From assembly GCF_905475465.1 (NCBI RefSeq), contig NC_062238.1, forward strand, positions 11,315,368 through 11,379,367: 64,000 nt of DNA. The letters are read 5' to 3'. The stretch is from Pieris napi (taxonomy: Eukaryota > Arthropoda > Insecta > Lepidoptera > Pieridae). The notes beneath the pieces are model-generated. The model was not told the origin of the DNA. It worked only from the letters and a program-made list of their open reading frames with translations, and ran no database searches. Below, piece after piece: positions 36,260-48,300 of the stretch; position 1 is the first letter of the stretch, and the number at the start of each line of letters is the position of its first letter. The position numbers and the translations under genes were made by a program.

Positions 36260-36889
36260 CAGTGGCGAATTAACAAATTTTCAAGGTATAGGCTGTGAAG
36301 TTTTTGCCGCCCTTGCCTCCTACAATATTTTTCAATCCAACAATTTCCTTGAAAATGCACATAAAATAATTTTTGGGTTTGCTTTTTCCACAAAATTATA
36401 CACAAACCATCCAGTAGTAGGACTGACATGTATCTGTGGATAGGGTGAACAGGGTAGTAAGAAATACATTCTGAAATTTTGCTCTTTTCATTCCAACAGT
36501 GTGAGCTGAGTAGGTACATTTCAAGCTACTGAGAAACTTCCTTTGCTACACCGAATGTATTTATTTAGTTATTAAGCTTACGACATCACACACATGTGTC
36601 CTAAATCTATCAATTATTTTACAAAATCTTACATCTAAAATGTGTGACAATTAATGTAAGCATAAGTTTCTAAAAAATTTTTTTAATAGAAATTAAAAAA
36701 AAAAAAAAGTACAATGACAAGTGAGATGGGAAAGTCATAGACAAAGTTTGTAGTAGGCTTCGTTCTGTAAAACATTAGGCAACCGTCATACAGAAATATT
36801 TTTGATTTCTGAGGTAGGGAAAAAAATCGGTTCCCAAATTTGCCGCCCTAAACTGCTGCCTACTCAGCCTGCTGGTAAATATGCCACTA
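36260..36889. mobile_element. Possible hAT-like fragment
   Basis: The left end CAGTGGCGAATTAAC and the right end, reverse complement TAGTGGCATATTTACCAGC, look like imperfect CAGTGGCG-type hAT termini. Internal text (GCCGCCCTTGCC, TGCCGCCCTAAACTGCTGCC) recalls ZMYM-type hAT subterminal sequence. The flanking 8-mers do not match, so the call is tentative. Confidence 0.35.
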
Positions 36890-38490
36890 AGCATCGCGCC
36901 ATAGAAAACCTAATTATTAAGACATGTATCGCAATTATAAGTTACAGAGTAGCTCTTTTCCGTGAGTGACAATATTTATCAAATAAGCCTCGCGTATCAT
37001 TGGCCCATAATATATCGCAAGTTTAGGCGTTACGTTACACGCTATATAAACCAACACGAACAATGTCGTGCGTTCTTATTTTTAACACCCACTTCTGATA
37101 TGAGCAATGTGCTTGTGTTTATAATTTTAAAACATATTTTCTTACAAAGTTTCTTAAATTTCTATTGAGGTAGACCGATTTGTTTGTCCACTGGCAGACA
37201 CAAGAGTTGCTTGCTATATTGTTGGTTAAGTCTTAGGTAGGTATATACCTAAATATATTTTTTTAATGTAGGATAATCGGTGTGGGTATTATTGTGTCGT
37301 TCTATCGAATTACATAGTAGTAACTGGTAAGATAGAATAATGATGTGGATAAATAAATAAATAAACTTTCTTAAAAAAAACACTAATTTTTCAAATCAAT
37401 TTCTTTATAAATTATATATTAACTTAAATATTATTACTGAGACGAGTTGACTGAAATGTTTCTCGATTTATCCTCAAGTTAGAGACGTTTTCCGTAAGCT
37501 GTAATGTGATTTATGGGTTTCAGGAGATCCTCTACCACATATCAGAAAATTGTAATTTACATAAAGTTACTCTCGTTTTCAGGAGACTGAAATATTTTTT
37601 CAGACTACTTCAGAGTAAGTGTAGTTAAACGGTACATTTTCAGGAAAAAACCCTTAAAGAGATCTACGGCGTTTTCTATCCGGTCCCCTAGCGCGTAATA
37701 ATGTGTTACCTAGCATTTATTTGCACATTACATTACCTAGCTTTCCTGTAATAATTTCACAATCAACTTTCCAAGTTTCCAGTGCCCACGACTTAACGCT
37801 TAGTAATTTGGGTCAACAAAATTATGTTTTAAACGCTTATAAATTAGAAATTCTTACATTAAACGCCATAGGCTGTAATCAGGTGTTATACATCAATACA
37901 ATTTGCGCCCTTGAGCTAAATGAACGTTGCTTTAGTATATTTGGAAAACTAATATTTTCTAAAAATCTTGACGACTTTACCATATAATAACATGCGTTAG
38001 TTACTCGGTAATTGAAGTTCTACATATTTTTTTAGAAATACAATATTATGACATGTAATTAATGTATTAAATATATAGTTTTATATGTGGGTCGAGCATT
38101 TTTACCCGAAAAAAAAAATATTTAAGACTAGAATTTGTTGCCTAGCAACGCTTCTCTTAAAACTGGGGGCGTATCCTACGGCATATCATTTGAAATTTGA
38201 AGGGCGTGTATCTATGAACTTTATCGTCAGCCAATCACAAACGGATGCGCAATTATTGTGACAGTTCTGTCACTTAATACCTCATACCGTTAAAAGATGA
38301 TCAGAGCAAAATAAACGTTATTTTGATGGAGTAAGATATAGTATTGCTTGAACTTTTAAATAAGCTTTCGTTATTGAACCGTCGTGGAATTAAAATTATT
38401 TATATACGTATGAATACAAAGTAATATGTCAGCTTCTGTTTTAATATCTAGCAATCGTAATTGCTGTAAAGGTAATCGTAATTTGATGAG

Positions 38491-39240
38491 TCAAACTCAA
38501 ACTCAAACTCAAACTCAAAATATCTTTATTCAAGTAGGTAACTAAGTACACTTTTGAATAGTCAAGTTAAATTAATCGTAAATTTACATTTACTACCAGT
38601 TCGCAAGTCAAGGGCGTAGAGCGGGTAAGAAGAACTGGCAAGAAACTTTCCGCCACTCTTTTTAATCGCCAAGTATTGTCATACAAATTGTTTGAACTGG
38701 AGCAATTCAATCCCAAGGATTAGGATCATTTAAGTAGTCCTCAAATTTATAAAAAGCTTTGTTGATTAATTTTCGTTTAACGAGGACTTTGAATTTATTT
38801 AGTGATAATTCTCTAATTGCGCTTGGGAGTTTGTTGTAAAAACGAATACAATTTCCATATAAGGAGTGATTTATCTTTTGGAGCCTGGTTGGTCGTACAC
38901 TCAAATTAGTTCTATTTCGCGTATTATACTGGTGAAAGTCACCATTTGTTTTAAAATCGTTTATATTTTTTTGGACATACAACAAGGCTTCAAGAATATA
39001 TTGACCAGATAGTGTCATAATATTTAATTCCTTAAACTTATTCCGTACCGACTCCCTCGGAGAAACACAACAAATACCCCGAACAGCCCGCTTCTGCAGC
39101 ACAAATATGGATTGAACCTCTGCAGCAGCACCCCACAATAAAATGCCGTACGACATAACGCTATGAAAGTAGCTATGATACACAATTTTAGCCGTGTCCT
39201 CATCAGTAAACTGTCGGATTTTCTTTACTGCATATGCGAT
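38491..39240 (-). pseudogene. Non-LTR retrotransposon 3' end with RT C-terminus
   Basis: The minus-strand frame from about 39238 to a stop at 38707 carries SYFHSVMSYGILLWG, VLQKRAVRGICCVSPRES and FYNKLPSAIRELSLNKFK, the C-terminal part of a Jockey/CR1-type reverse transcriptase polyprotein. The 3' UTR (38491-38706) includes AAGAACTGGCAAGAAAC and ends in a simple-sequence tail, TTTGAG repeats on the minus strand. The 5' part (endonuclease, RT core) is missing, typical of truncated LINE insertion. A homologous copy is at 59750-60985. Confidence 0.8.
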
Positions 39241-39302
39241 GAGTAATCTTTAAATAGAAACAACCTAAGTATTTCTGGCGTAACATATTAAAATTACTTA
39301 TA

Positions 39303-39482
39303 TACAGTCAAAACCGTTTACGACAACATCGTTTAAAACAACATACCGGTTATATTGACCAAAATCAAAGGTCCCGGCTGAATTATATTAATAACAACGT
39401 CATCGGCTGATACGACTAGGATTTTATGATCAAATATGAGTAGGTAGTCCCTTCGATGTCGTCATAATAGACTTTGACTGTA
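39303..39482. mobile_element. Pogo/Tc1-type MITE (copy 1)
   Basis: The ends are TACAGTCAAAACCGTTTACG and, in reverse complement, TACAGTCAAAGTCTATTATG, with TA at both borders as expected of a TA target duplication. Internal sequence (GACCAAAATCAAAGGTCCCG, GGCTGAATTATATTAATA) matches the copy at 62433-62620 in reverse. No coding sequence. Confidence 0.7.
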
Positions 39483-40740
39483 TTTATAACGTAATAACTG
39501 AGTATATGTTCAAAATACCTAAGGTAACGGTTACGAGTCGTCAATTCTATAGAAGAGTATAAAATACTGCCTAAAGGAAAATAATCTACGGCTTGTAAGA
39601 GTAAAGACATGTATTTTAACACATAAATACCTTATTAGTTCAATACTACATTAGTTAAGAATTGATCCGAAGATAAGTAATCTAAACATAATTAGACCTT
39701 TAAAATAAAGCATCATTTATTTCTGTAGTCTTAATCATTAATGCTCACGATGAGTCACAAAAGCCTTTGAAAACTAAATACCGAAATCCTCCTGTTATCA
39801 CTAGAAAATAATTCACAATAATGCTCCACGAATAGAAAAACTTTTCAAGTGAGAAACAATGTCAAAAATCGCCTTAATTAATGTTCATGATTAATTATTT
39901 TATTGTAATAAAGTAAGCTATGAGTAATGAGTATATTTTTTCAAGTTTTATTAGATCTTATTAACCCTAATGATTCACATATAAATTTTATAACCACATC
40001 AAATAAAGCGGTGAAACCGACGAGAAGAACTGGTAATTAATTCTCCGTCACTATTTATAAGAATCAGAATTAATTTATAGTGAGAATCTAATTATCTGTC
40101 AACGGAGGTAGTACAATCTAACGGTCGTAGCACTTGTTACTTCGTCGCAAGAATCACCGGCAAATCACCTAATAAATCATTGCCATAAAAATCCATGAAT
40201 TACAAAGTACAATTAGTTATGTCAAATCACCATGCACATGTCAAAATTTAATTAAAAACAAATTTATTAGGGGAAGGTTTGGTATATTGGACCTTTCGTT
40301 AAGTTGGACCACCATCAAATAATATTTTAGTAGTTTATTGATATTATAATTGGCAACACCAATCAAATAACTTAACTACCCATCGGCCATTTTGGATATA
40401 TCATAAAAGAGCCGGTCAGCCCTGCGATTCTGTAACTCACTTTTCGAACTCACACAGCTGTTTTCGCATCGGCGGTCGCTCTGAAATCAGTCGTGAAGCA
40501 GTCATTTTATGATTTGGCATTCTGAAAAGGTGGGAGCTTGTAGTTTATTGTTTATTAGAATATAAAAATTATTATATAATATAAAAATTTAACATAAATA
40601 CATGTAAAGGAACGGCAACTGGCGGCCTTATCGCTTTCGAGCGATCTCTTACAGGCAACCACTGTGAGGAAAGAAAAATTATTTAAAATATATTTTTTTT
40701 CTTTTAAATAAATACAAAATGATTTTTGAATTTCAAATAT

Positions 40741-40870
40741 TCCGGTTGACTTAAGATGTTTTCCTTCACAATACGAGCGAATTTTGCGCATAGACAGAAA
40801 GTCCATTGGTGCACAACCGCGGATCAAACCTCAGGAATGTGAGTCGCACGTCGAAACCACTAGGCCAACA
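40741..40870 (-). mobile_element. SINE family C, head portion
   Basis: Minus-strand sequence with the B-box-like GTTTGATCCGCGGTTGTGC and CCAATGGACTTTCTGTCTAT matches the element at 61263-61543. It is truncated after about 130 bases. Confidence 0.6.
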
Positions 40871-41746
40871 CTGCTATTATTATAATCTTCATGGTGTAGG
40901 TATGTAAATATGCAATTAATTTGCGTATATTTTCTTAGAATAGAGTAAAGAAAATATTGTGTCAGGACCGTAGCTAATATCCGTGGTCTCTGCCTACCCC
41001 ATCGGGTAAAAGGCGCGATACAAATAAATAAAAATATTTTCTTTAATTTTTTTTTGAATGTGTAGTACACGTATACACGACAATAAAGTAATTGTTGTAA
41101 AAAACCATAGGTAACAGTTTCTTTCCGAAACTCCTAACTTTCCAACGATAGAAACTTTTCAAATTCATTCTTTTGTTGTAATATAAACACAGGAAATACC
41201 TAATTTTAAAATCCAAATTCACATTTAACTACCACAAGCACACTAAACAACAATTACATGTTATTTTCAGTCATTAAATAGTTTAGAAAATATTTCATAG
41301 TCGACGTGTAACCTTTTTGCCAGTGTAACGTAAATTACTTAACGAATTACCATAAATTATAAAACTCATTATATAGGTACCTATACAACCTTCGAACCAG
41401 AGTTGGCTATTCTATTTGCCCACTTCTATTTCCGATGATTTTATATTTTGTTGTTTCGGGTAAATAGACGCAGACTTCTAGCTTAATTACGAATTCCTCT
41501 TCATAAAACCATATAAATGTAACTGCATCACGGCCCACCGAGTTCTAAGGGACTGGACTATAATATATTCTAGTAAAAAGCTATAAACCTTCTTTTTTTA
41601 AAGTGTTTCTATTACACTGAAGAGTATACAAATACCTACATTAAATTATTTATCGTATACTTTACTTTATATATTTTTCTTATATATTATAATGACAACT
41701 AGCCGGTCTGTTTTATGAGAAATCCAAAATGGCCGATGTGTATAAA

Positions 41747-42525
41747 AGTTCATATTTTTGAAGCTATACTTCTTTAGGCGCGTTATGAAAAATTGATGAG
41801 AGTGAAATTTTACGATGCGCGCGCACCGTGACACAAAATTAACAGAATGAAGTTTCCCACTAACGAATTCTTTTTAAACCAGCTGGGCGCCGATATAGAA
41901 TATGCGTGAAGTTAGCAGCTATGCCAAGAATTTTGAATGACCAAAATGACCTTTGTAGTACCTTTTAAACAAATAAAGGAGTTTTAATTATTTTTTTCAA
42001 AGAAATTTAGCAATGCTTTTTCACAAAGACCTATTGTTACTTAGTTAAAAGGTTATGAAACATACCTAGTTATTAAATTGAATGAATAATGTAATAAAAC
42101 TAATAAAAATTATTATTATTAATTGAATAATATATTAATTATTAAATATTATTAAATTATTAACGTTAAATATTTAAAAAAAATAAAGAAAGCCAAAGAA
42201 GTATAACTTGGGGGCCTCATAGCCTAGCGGTCTTATTAAGTGGCAGCTAGGTGAGGGGTACCGGGTTCGATTCCCGGTTTGAGGGCAAGTTTTAATTTAA
42301 TTTAAATTTGTTCTCGGCCTTTGGGAGGGTTGTGCGGTACCGGGCGAGTGCCTAAACCGTACATGGAGGACATGGTCGAATTTCTAAGGCAAAAAGCACG
42401 AATTATAAAAATCTTACACTTGACGCTGGCTAATGCACAAACCGTGCCAGAGCCATATAAAAAAAAGCAAAAGAAGTATATAACTTCTTACGCGCGTACA
42501 TAAGTACACGCACGGCACACCCCTT
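41747..42525 (-). mobile_element. Dispersed element with 'AAGAAGTATAACTTC' termini (copy 2), split by a SINE
   Basis: Reverse-oriented relative of 16769-17127: it shares GCTATACTTCTTTAGGCGCG, GTGAAATTTTACGATGCGCG and ACAAAATTAACAGAATGAAG, and ends ACTTCTTACGCGCGTACATA, AGTACACGCAC. A family A SINE interrupts it at 42211-42468. Confidence 0.55.
42211..42468 (+). mobile_element. tRNA-derived SINE, family A (copy 2), with target duplication
   Basis: It has the same head, B box (GGTTCGATTCCCGG) and body as 11685-11940. It is flanked by AAAGAAGTATAACTT (42195-42209) and AAAGAAGTATATAACTT (to 42486), a target-site duplication differing by one TA step. This shows LINE-type retroposition into the older element. 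Confidence 0.8.
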
Positions 42526-43335
42526 TGTATGCAGAATTTCACATGATCCCTACTTCTAATCGATATACATACCATACATACATGTTACAATATTGAATAT
42601 ATTTATATTAAATTTTATTAGCTCTACCGAAACAGCAGAGCGTCAAAAATTATTCATCAAGAGTTAGATTATAAGACCATGTAATTTCAAATTAAATTAA
42701 AAGTATTGTACCCTTGCTCCGGTATTTCGTTTGCGCGATTACGAAAAACCATGGTGCAAAGTGGTGCCATCTAGTGGCGTATATTTAAACCAATAACTGT
42801 ATGATTATTTTAATGTGTTTCATTCTGATAAACAATAAACTACAAGCTCCCACCTCTTCAGAATGCCAAATCATAAAATGACTGCTTCACGACTGATTTC
42901 AGAGCGACCGCTGATGCGAAAACCGCTGTGTGAGTTCGAAAAGTGAGTTACAGAATCGCAGGGCTGGACTACGTGGGTGACTGATTCCTTTGCGATAAAG
43001 CTTCTGCACAAGGGACTGTCTGTCTCGCTAAGGATTTTTACTAAAGAGACAGTAGCCCGTAATGGTCCCTATCATTATTTTGAGATTAATTCTCCCAACA
43101 GATTCATACAAAAAAAGTGGACATTCAATGTGCTACCATAACTTTGTAGAATTTCAACGCAACAACCTCTTTCTTTTTTAATTTCTTTGCCTCAATAGTA
43201 CTAAGAAACAGCCAAGTGTTGCCAGTCACTCGCGTGTCTCCTATCACATTTATACAATCCTATTGCGACACTGATTCCACAAATGTTCGTGGTTCATATT
43301 TAATCAATCATTTTAAGTCCCAAATTATGTAGGTA

Positions 43336-43366
43336 CCCCATTAGTATACCCCATTAGTATACCCCA
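43336..43366. repeat. 13-bp tandem repeat (CCCCATTAGTATA), 2-3 copies
   Basis: CCCCATTAGTATA occurs twice in tandem and begins a third time (CCCCATTAGTG). Short simple duplication in the gene-free interval. Confidence 0.8.
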
Positions 43367-44127
43367 TTAGTGATATTATTGTTTTAATGTCCTCGGACCA
43401 TTACTTGATAACGAGGCACATACAGCATCGGTACCCTGCAACTCCCAATAGTGAACTCAAGGTTGCCAAATCAGCGCTACGGATCTTGAGAGAACTACAT
43501 CTAAATTGTCTACAAGAACACGAAATTGGCATAGGTATTTGAAGTTACAGAATACCAACGCATGCATATAAATAACTAAGTAACTGTAACGTAGTTAAGT
43601 CAACACGTATTACGACCTTTCTATATTTCTTTATTCTTATTATTCTTATGAAATTCCTTTATACAGAGTTTTAAGGTATTGCCATAACCTAATTAGAATA
43701 TTGATTATCGTGTCCTGTAGACTAGAGTTGAAGACCTTCTGAACTGGACACGAAAATAAATATCTTGGAAAATTCACTGTAAAAACTGAGTACATTGAAC
43801 TTTCCTTGCATATAATTACAACTTTTTTTATTTATACTGAGGGATATATTTATATAAGTGTAAAAATATAGATCTGTCCCGGTGTTTTACGTTTTGTTGA
43901 ACTATAAGCATTTTCACTAAAATATCTTACAAATATCGAATGAAAACTACACTTTTTTCCAGTGTAGATCTGCCCTGCGATTCTGTAAGAGGAGATGGAT
44001 TCTGGAGATGTTAAAGGACAATCTCTTTAACCTACATTAAAATGTACTATGATTAAATGTCTACAACTATAACTCTTAAACGTATGAGTACGAAAAATAC
44101 AAAAACCTAATTTCTCTGAGGCGAAGT

Positions 44128-44570
44128 CCGAACCTAAGTGTGGCCATAGACGGACCGCATGTTGCAGTCGATACCGACTGCTCTAAGCGGTCGCCGCACG
44201 GTGATCTGCAGTTTCCATACTAAATTCATATCCGCAATACACGGACCGCACGACCAGTTTCTGAGGGGTCAGAGCAGTCGCTCTGCGGTCGAATTTCGCC
44301 GTGCGGTCGACTGCTTAGAGCTGCCGGACCCACCATACACGGACCGCCACAAGCGGTTGCTGCCGACCGCACGCCACTCCCTCTAATAAAATAAAATACT
44401 AACTAATTCATCAAATGAAACCACGGACATTCTAAAGTACTTGAAAAACTTTTTAGTGTCTTCTCTCAGCTGGGGATGCAAAGTATGAATTTTCCATGCT
44501 GTTCTCTTGATTGTTGTATTGTATATGCTATATTGGCATCGATTGAATAAGACAATTGTAAACATCAAAG
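44128..44570 (-). pseudogene. PIF/Harbinger transposon remnant
   Basis: On the minus strand 44568-44389 reads AWKIHTLHPQLREDTKKF then FKYFRMSVVSFDELVSIL, the N-terminal signature of Harbinger (HARBI1-like) transposases ('FxxYFRMSxxxFDELL'). The frame then stops and runs straight into GC-rich terminal-type sequence (GCGGTCCGTGTATGG, CGGTCGACTGC) containing several repeats of GGACCGC. The catalytic region is deleted, leaving an internally deleted derivative. Confidence 0.65.
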
Positions 44571-45359
44571 CTCTTTAAGAAACATTAGTTGATAGGAAAT
44601 TCAGTGAAATAAGATTTGCATTTATCTTTAAATACTGTTTAAAATTAATTGCAAATGCAACAATAATATATATTTACTTTTAAATAACTATTATTATTAA
44701 TAATGGCAGTTTTATTATAGTCTATTATACACAAATCACCCTAAGATTGAATAATCCGTCTTTCAAGACCGATACCTAAATTAATATTAAAAATAAATTA
44801 TAAACAAGACACAGAAACGTACACTATGCCCCTTACGCAAGCATCACGAGAAATAGTACCTTAATAACCTATTACTATGACACAGCAGTCATAGTTTAGT
44901 GAGAGGTAGTGTTAGTCAAATATATTAATTTGTAAATCAAATTAACAAACAAACAAAAGTCCTGTAAGTTTCATATAAAGTTTAAGCTTTTAATTATGAC
45001 GTCGCGAGTAATTAACTCTGTCTTCAAATAAATTTTATTTCGACTTATGACAAAATTTAAAACTTGACGCGTTGTAATTGATTGAGATAAATATATAAAA
45101 ACTGACGGCTAGAAATAATACACTAAAGGCATTTTATATCTTGAAATGTATGGAATTGCAATGGCTATAGGATTTCGTGTCAAATGTAGGTCCTGCCATA
45201 ATCACGCACTCCGCCACCCCCCGTTCACAATAGCCAGCGGTCACTCGATCCCCTTCACAAAACATAGCCGGTCGACTCCTTCCATAACAAACACATTAAT
45301 TTATTATTTATGGTGTGGTTTTTAATCTGTAAAGTGTAACGTGAAGTCAATGAATTACT

Positions 45360-48300
45360 ATGGCATCTGCAGAGCCTCCAGGCGGCGTGGTAAGTGATGG
45401 AATCTTATTAGTTTTGTTTTAAGATCTGTTAATAATTTTTGGTTATTGATTTATTTTATACTTAATATATTTTATGTTTGCTTATTAATCATTAAATAAT
45501 CTCAACATATATCAAACGAAATTTGATATTTACATATATTTAGCCATCTATATTATTGCTTTTATAAGAGCTATTAATTAAATACATAAATGCAAACAAA
45601 ATTAGGTTACACGTGGATATTTAGTCAATCATTGCATTGCGGTATTTCTTAACTCATTTTACTTGTCATGTTTAAAGTTACTTAGTCACCCAGCAAGCTA
45701 GTTTAATTTATCGAAAGGATCTATTGATTATTACGTTGGGTTAACTCGAAAAATTGCAATAGTGGCCTTAAATTTACATCCAAGAAGCGGTTAATGTTCA
45801 ACGTTAAAACGGTTCTAATTTTCTAAAGTGATTTGCTTAAAAGCTCTGTATCGTAGAATGTCCATTTCATGCGTAGACAGGAACAGCCGCAAAGGCTGAC
45901 CAGTCGACCGCTGAATATTCGCGCGTAATGTCGCGTCGAATGCAGAACAAGCCGCGTCCCAAACCACGCATTCGTTCACAGGTCGCTGAACCAGCACCAC
46001 CCGAGCCAGCCCCTGCTGCAGAAGATCACCCGCCCTCTGATGATGAAAAGAGTTCAGAATGGCATGCATCTCGCCCGCCATCCCCTCCACAGAGGCCAGA
46101 TGACATCTCCGAAGGCTCGGAGGCGACGGTTCGTCCTCTCAGGCCAGAACCTGCCAGTCGATATGCTAACCTCAACTATTGGAAAGCAAGGCGCGTGACG
46201 TTCTATCGAAATGGGGATCCATTTCACCCCGGTGTGGAATTCCGCTTCAAGCCCGGTAGAGATCTGGTCTCAATAGACGTCTTATTAGATAGATTATCTG
46301 AAAGATTGGAGCTGCCGAGGGGTGCACGATTCATTTTCGGCATGGATGGTGACAGGAAGTACAGGCTTGAAGAGCTAGAGGATGGCGCGTCCTACGTTGT
46401 CTCATCTTATAAGACATTCAAAGTAAGTTCTAAGCAATTATAATGTGACCTCATTTCTTGAGTAATTAAAAGTTGAAATAATTAGTCATAAGCACACGTG
46501 GCGTGCGTGACCCGAACGAAATACGCTAAGTTAACGTTCTGCGATACAATCGTACATTTTCTTTACTTTTTCCAGACATAAAATACAACTTCCACTCTTT
46601 CACATAAATTTTAAATTCATTAGAATAATACGTCTAGTATACATATTACTATAGTATTAAATATTATACTTAGATGATTTATTAGGTGGGCGGAAAAGTT
46701 CGTAATGGCCCTACTAGTAATTCATTAATATGATTCTTAGTTAGCTCTAACCATCAAAATACCCGTGTATAAATTTGACAACATGTCGTACTATTATTCC
46801 TTTAAAAAATTAATGAAATGGAATTTCGAGTGTTATATGTACAGAATGTGTTTTAATACTATTTTGACCCAATTCATGATTCATGTAATACACCGGACTG
46901 TCATTACCCCTGTTAAGAGTAATTATGTCGAAATAAAACAAAAGAGGCTAAATTACTAATATAAGTATTTAAATCAATCGTACCGAGGCCACGTCCTTGC
47001 CCAGATGTGGGTCGCAGGATAACCAGCACGCACCGTCTACAGTCCTCTTATTTGCATTTTGATTACACAAACAATTTTACCTTAAATACAAGAAAATAAT
47101 TGCAAAGAAATGTTATTTCGTAACGGAAATTTGTCATTACGCAGAAGTTAATGTTTGCTTTAGTCGGAAGGTTTTTGATTACTTTGATTGCCGTGCGTTT
47201 TACTTTTCCAAGGATCGTTTATAATGTTTAATTTATTAGTTAGTATAACGACGTTGTTGTATAGTTATAAGTATTACTCTACTAACAATATATGGACTTA
47301 TAATGGTCTGAATTAAATATTTTTTTATTTATTTATTTGTAATTTATAAGAACGTGGACACTAGAAAGAATAACAAAAATATTTTACCTAATCATTTGGA
47401 CATCCATAGTTGCTCACCTCAGACTTTGAGAGCGATTTTCGTTTAGTGTTTGTTTAAATTTTATTATTGTTTTGATTAATTAATTTTATTACTTCTTGTA
47501 TGCTATGTTTGCCAGTAAGTGCTTGACACATTGAAAACTGTATTTTATTTTTCTTCTGTCAATGTATTAATGTGCCAAGCGTTGGCAAGCCTTTATAAAT
47601 GAATAAATAAATAAATAATAAATATTACTGTTCGCGATATAAAGAGTTCTCATTAAACACATAATCTATTTACAAATAAAAAGTACGCACTAAAGAAGAA
47701 TGAAATTTACACTTAATATATATATATCTAATAATCTATCTCGTGTATTGGCAATGCTTGGTTACATTGTCCAATAGAATCTTATATACATTTTAATATC
47801 GGTAATCAGTTAAAAACCTAAATTACTAAAACATTGCTGCAAATTGAATAGCAACATAACAAAGTAGGTTGGCAACGGCTGAGGGCAATGCTCCACCTTG
47901 CACTTAGTATGCATCAAGACCGTACATAACATTTAATCTTTGAACGCGTGCTGTAATAATGTTTTTTTTTTTAAAGACAATTCACACCAATTGACCAAGT
48001 ACTATGCTAAGCTGGTGAAGCTTGTGTTATGGGTACTAGGCAACGGATATACATACATATTATAGATAGATAGACATATAAATACATATTTAAACACCCA
48101 AGAGCTAAGCACAACACCAAATGCTCATCACATCGATGTTCGTCTCAGCCGGGGATCGAACCCGGGACCCATGGATTCGCAGTCAGGGGTACTAACCACT
48201 AGACCAATGAGTCGTCAACGTATCGCCGTTATGTAATGTATGATAATGTTTTATACATGTTTAAATTATATATTATAATAAAACGCTAAAAGTACGGATT

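Larger units (their letters stand above)
40417..42966. mobile_element. 2.55 kb structure bounded by 135-140-bp inverted repeats
   Basis: The left arm (40417-40557) starts CAGCCCTGCGATTCTGTAAC, TCACTTTTCGAACTC and runs to GCTTGTAGTTTATTGTTTA. The right arm (42831-42966) is its near-perfect reverse complement, ending GAATCGCAGGGCTG. The outer 33 bases match the fold-back MITE at 58456-58585. It could be one non-autonomous transposon or two opposed copies. Inside lie SINE C (40741-40870), an AAGAAGTATAACTTC element and SINE A. No transposase is seen. Confidence 0.65.
32787..45359. other. 12.6 kb gene-free interval, mobile-element relics
   Basis: No host coding exon is recognised. It contains a tandem Helitron pair, a hAT with target duplication, a second hAT-like fragment, SINE and LINE pieces, a pogo-type MITE, a fold-back structure with nested SINE and a Harbinger remnant, each listed separately. 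The stretches 36890-38490, 39483-40416 and 42967-44127 are AT-rich and I see no identifiable feature in most of them. The last few hundred bases before 45360 should hold the DCX-EMAP 5' UTR or promoter. Confidence 0.6.

Noticed and set aside
44159..44386. 75-codon plus-strand frame in GC-rich sequence
   Set aside because: It lies in the repetitive terminal part of the Harbinger remnant; no domain is recognisable and the Arg/Leu-rich translation follows from repeated GACCGC motifs.
45815..46090. 91-codon minus-strand frame opposite DCX-EMAP exon 2
   Set aside because: It is a shadow of the GC-rich coding exon; the plus strand holds the doublecortin domain with correct splice phases.
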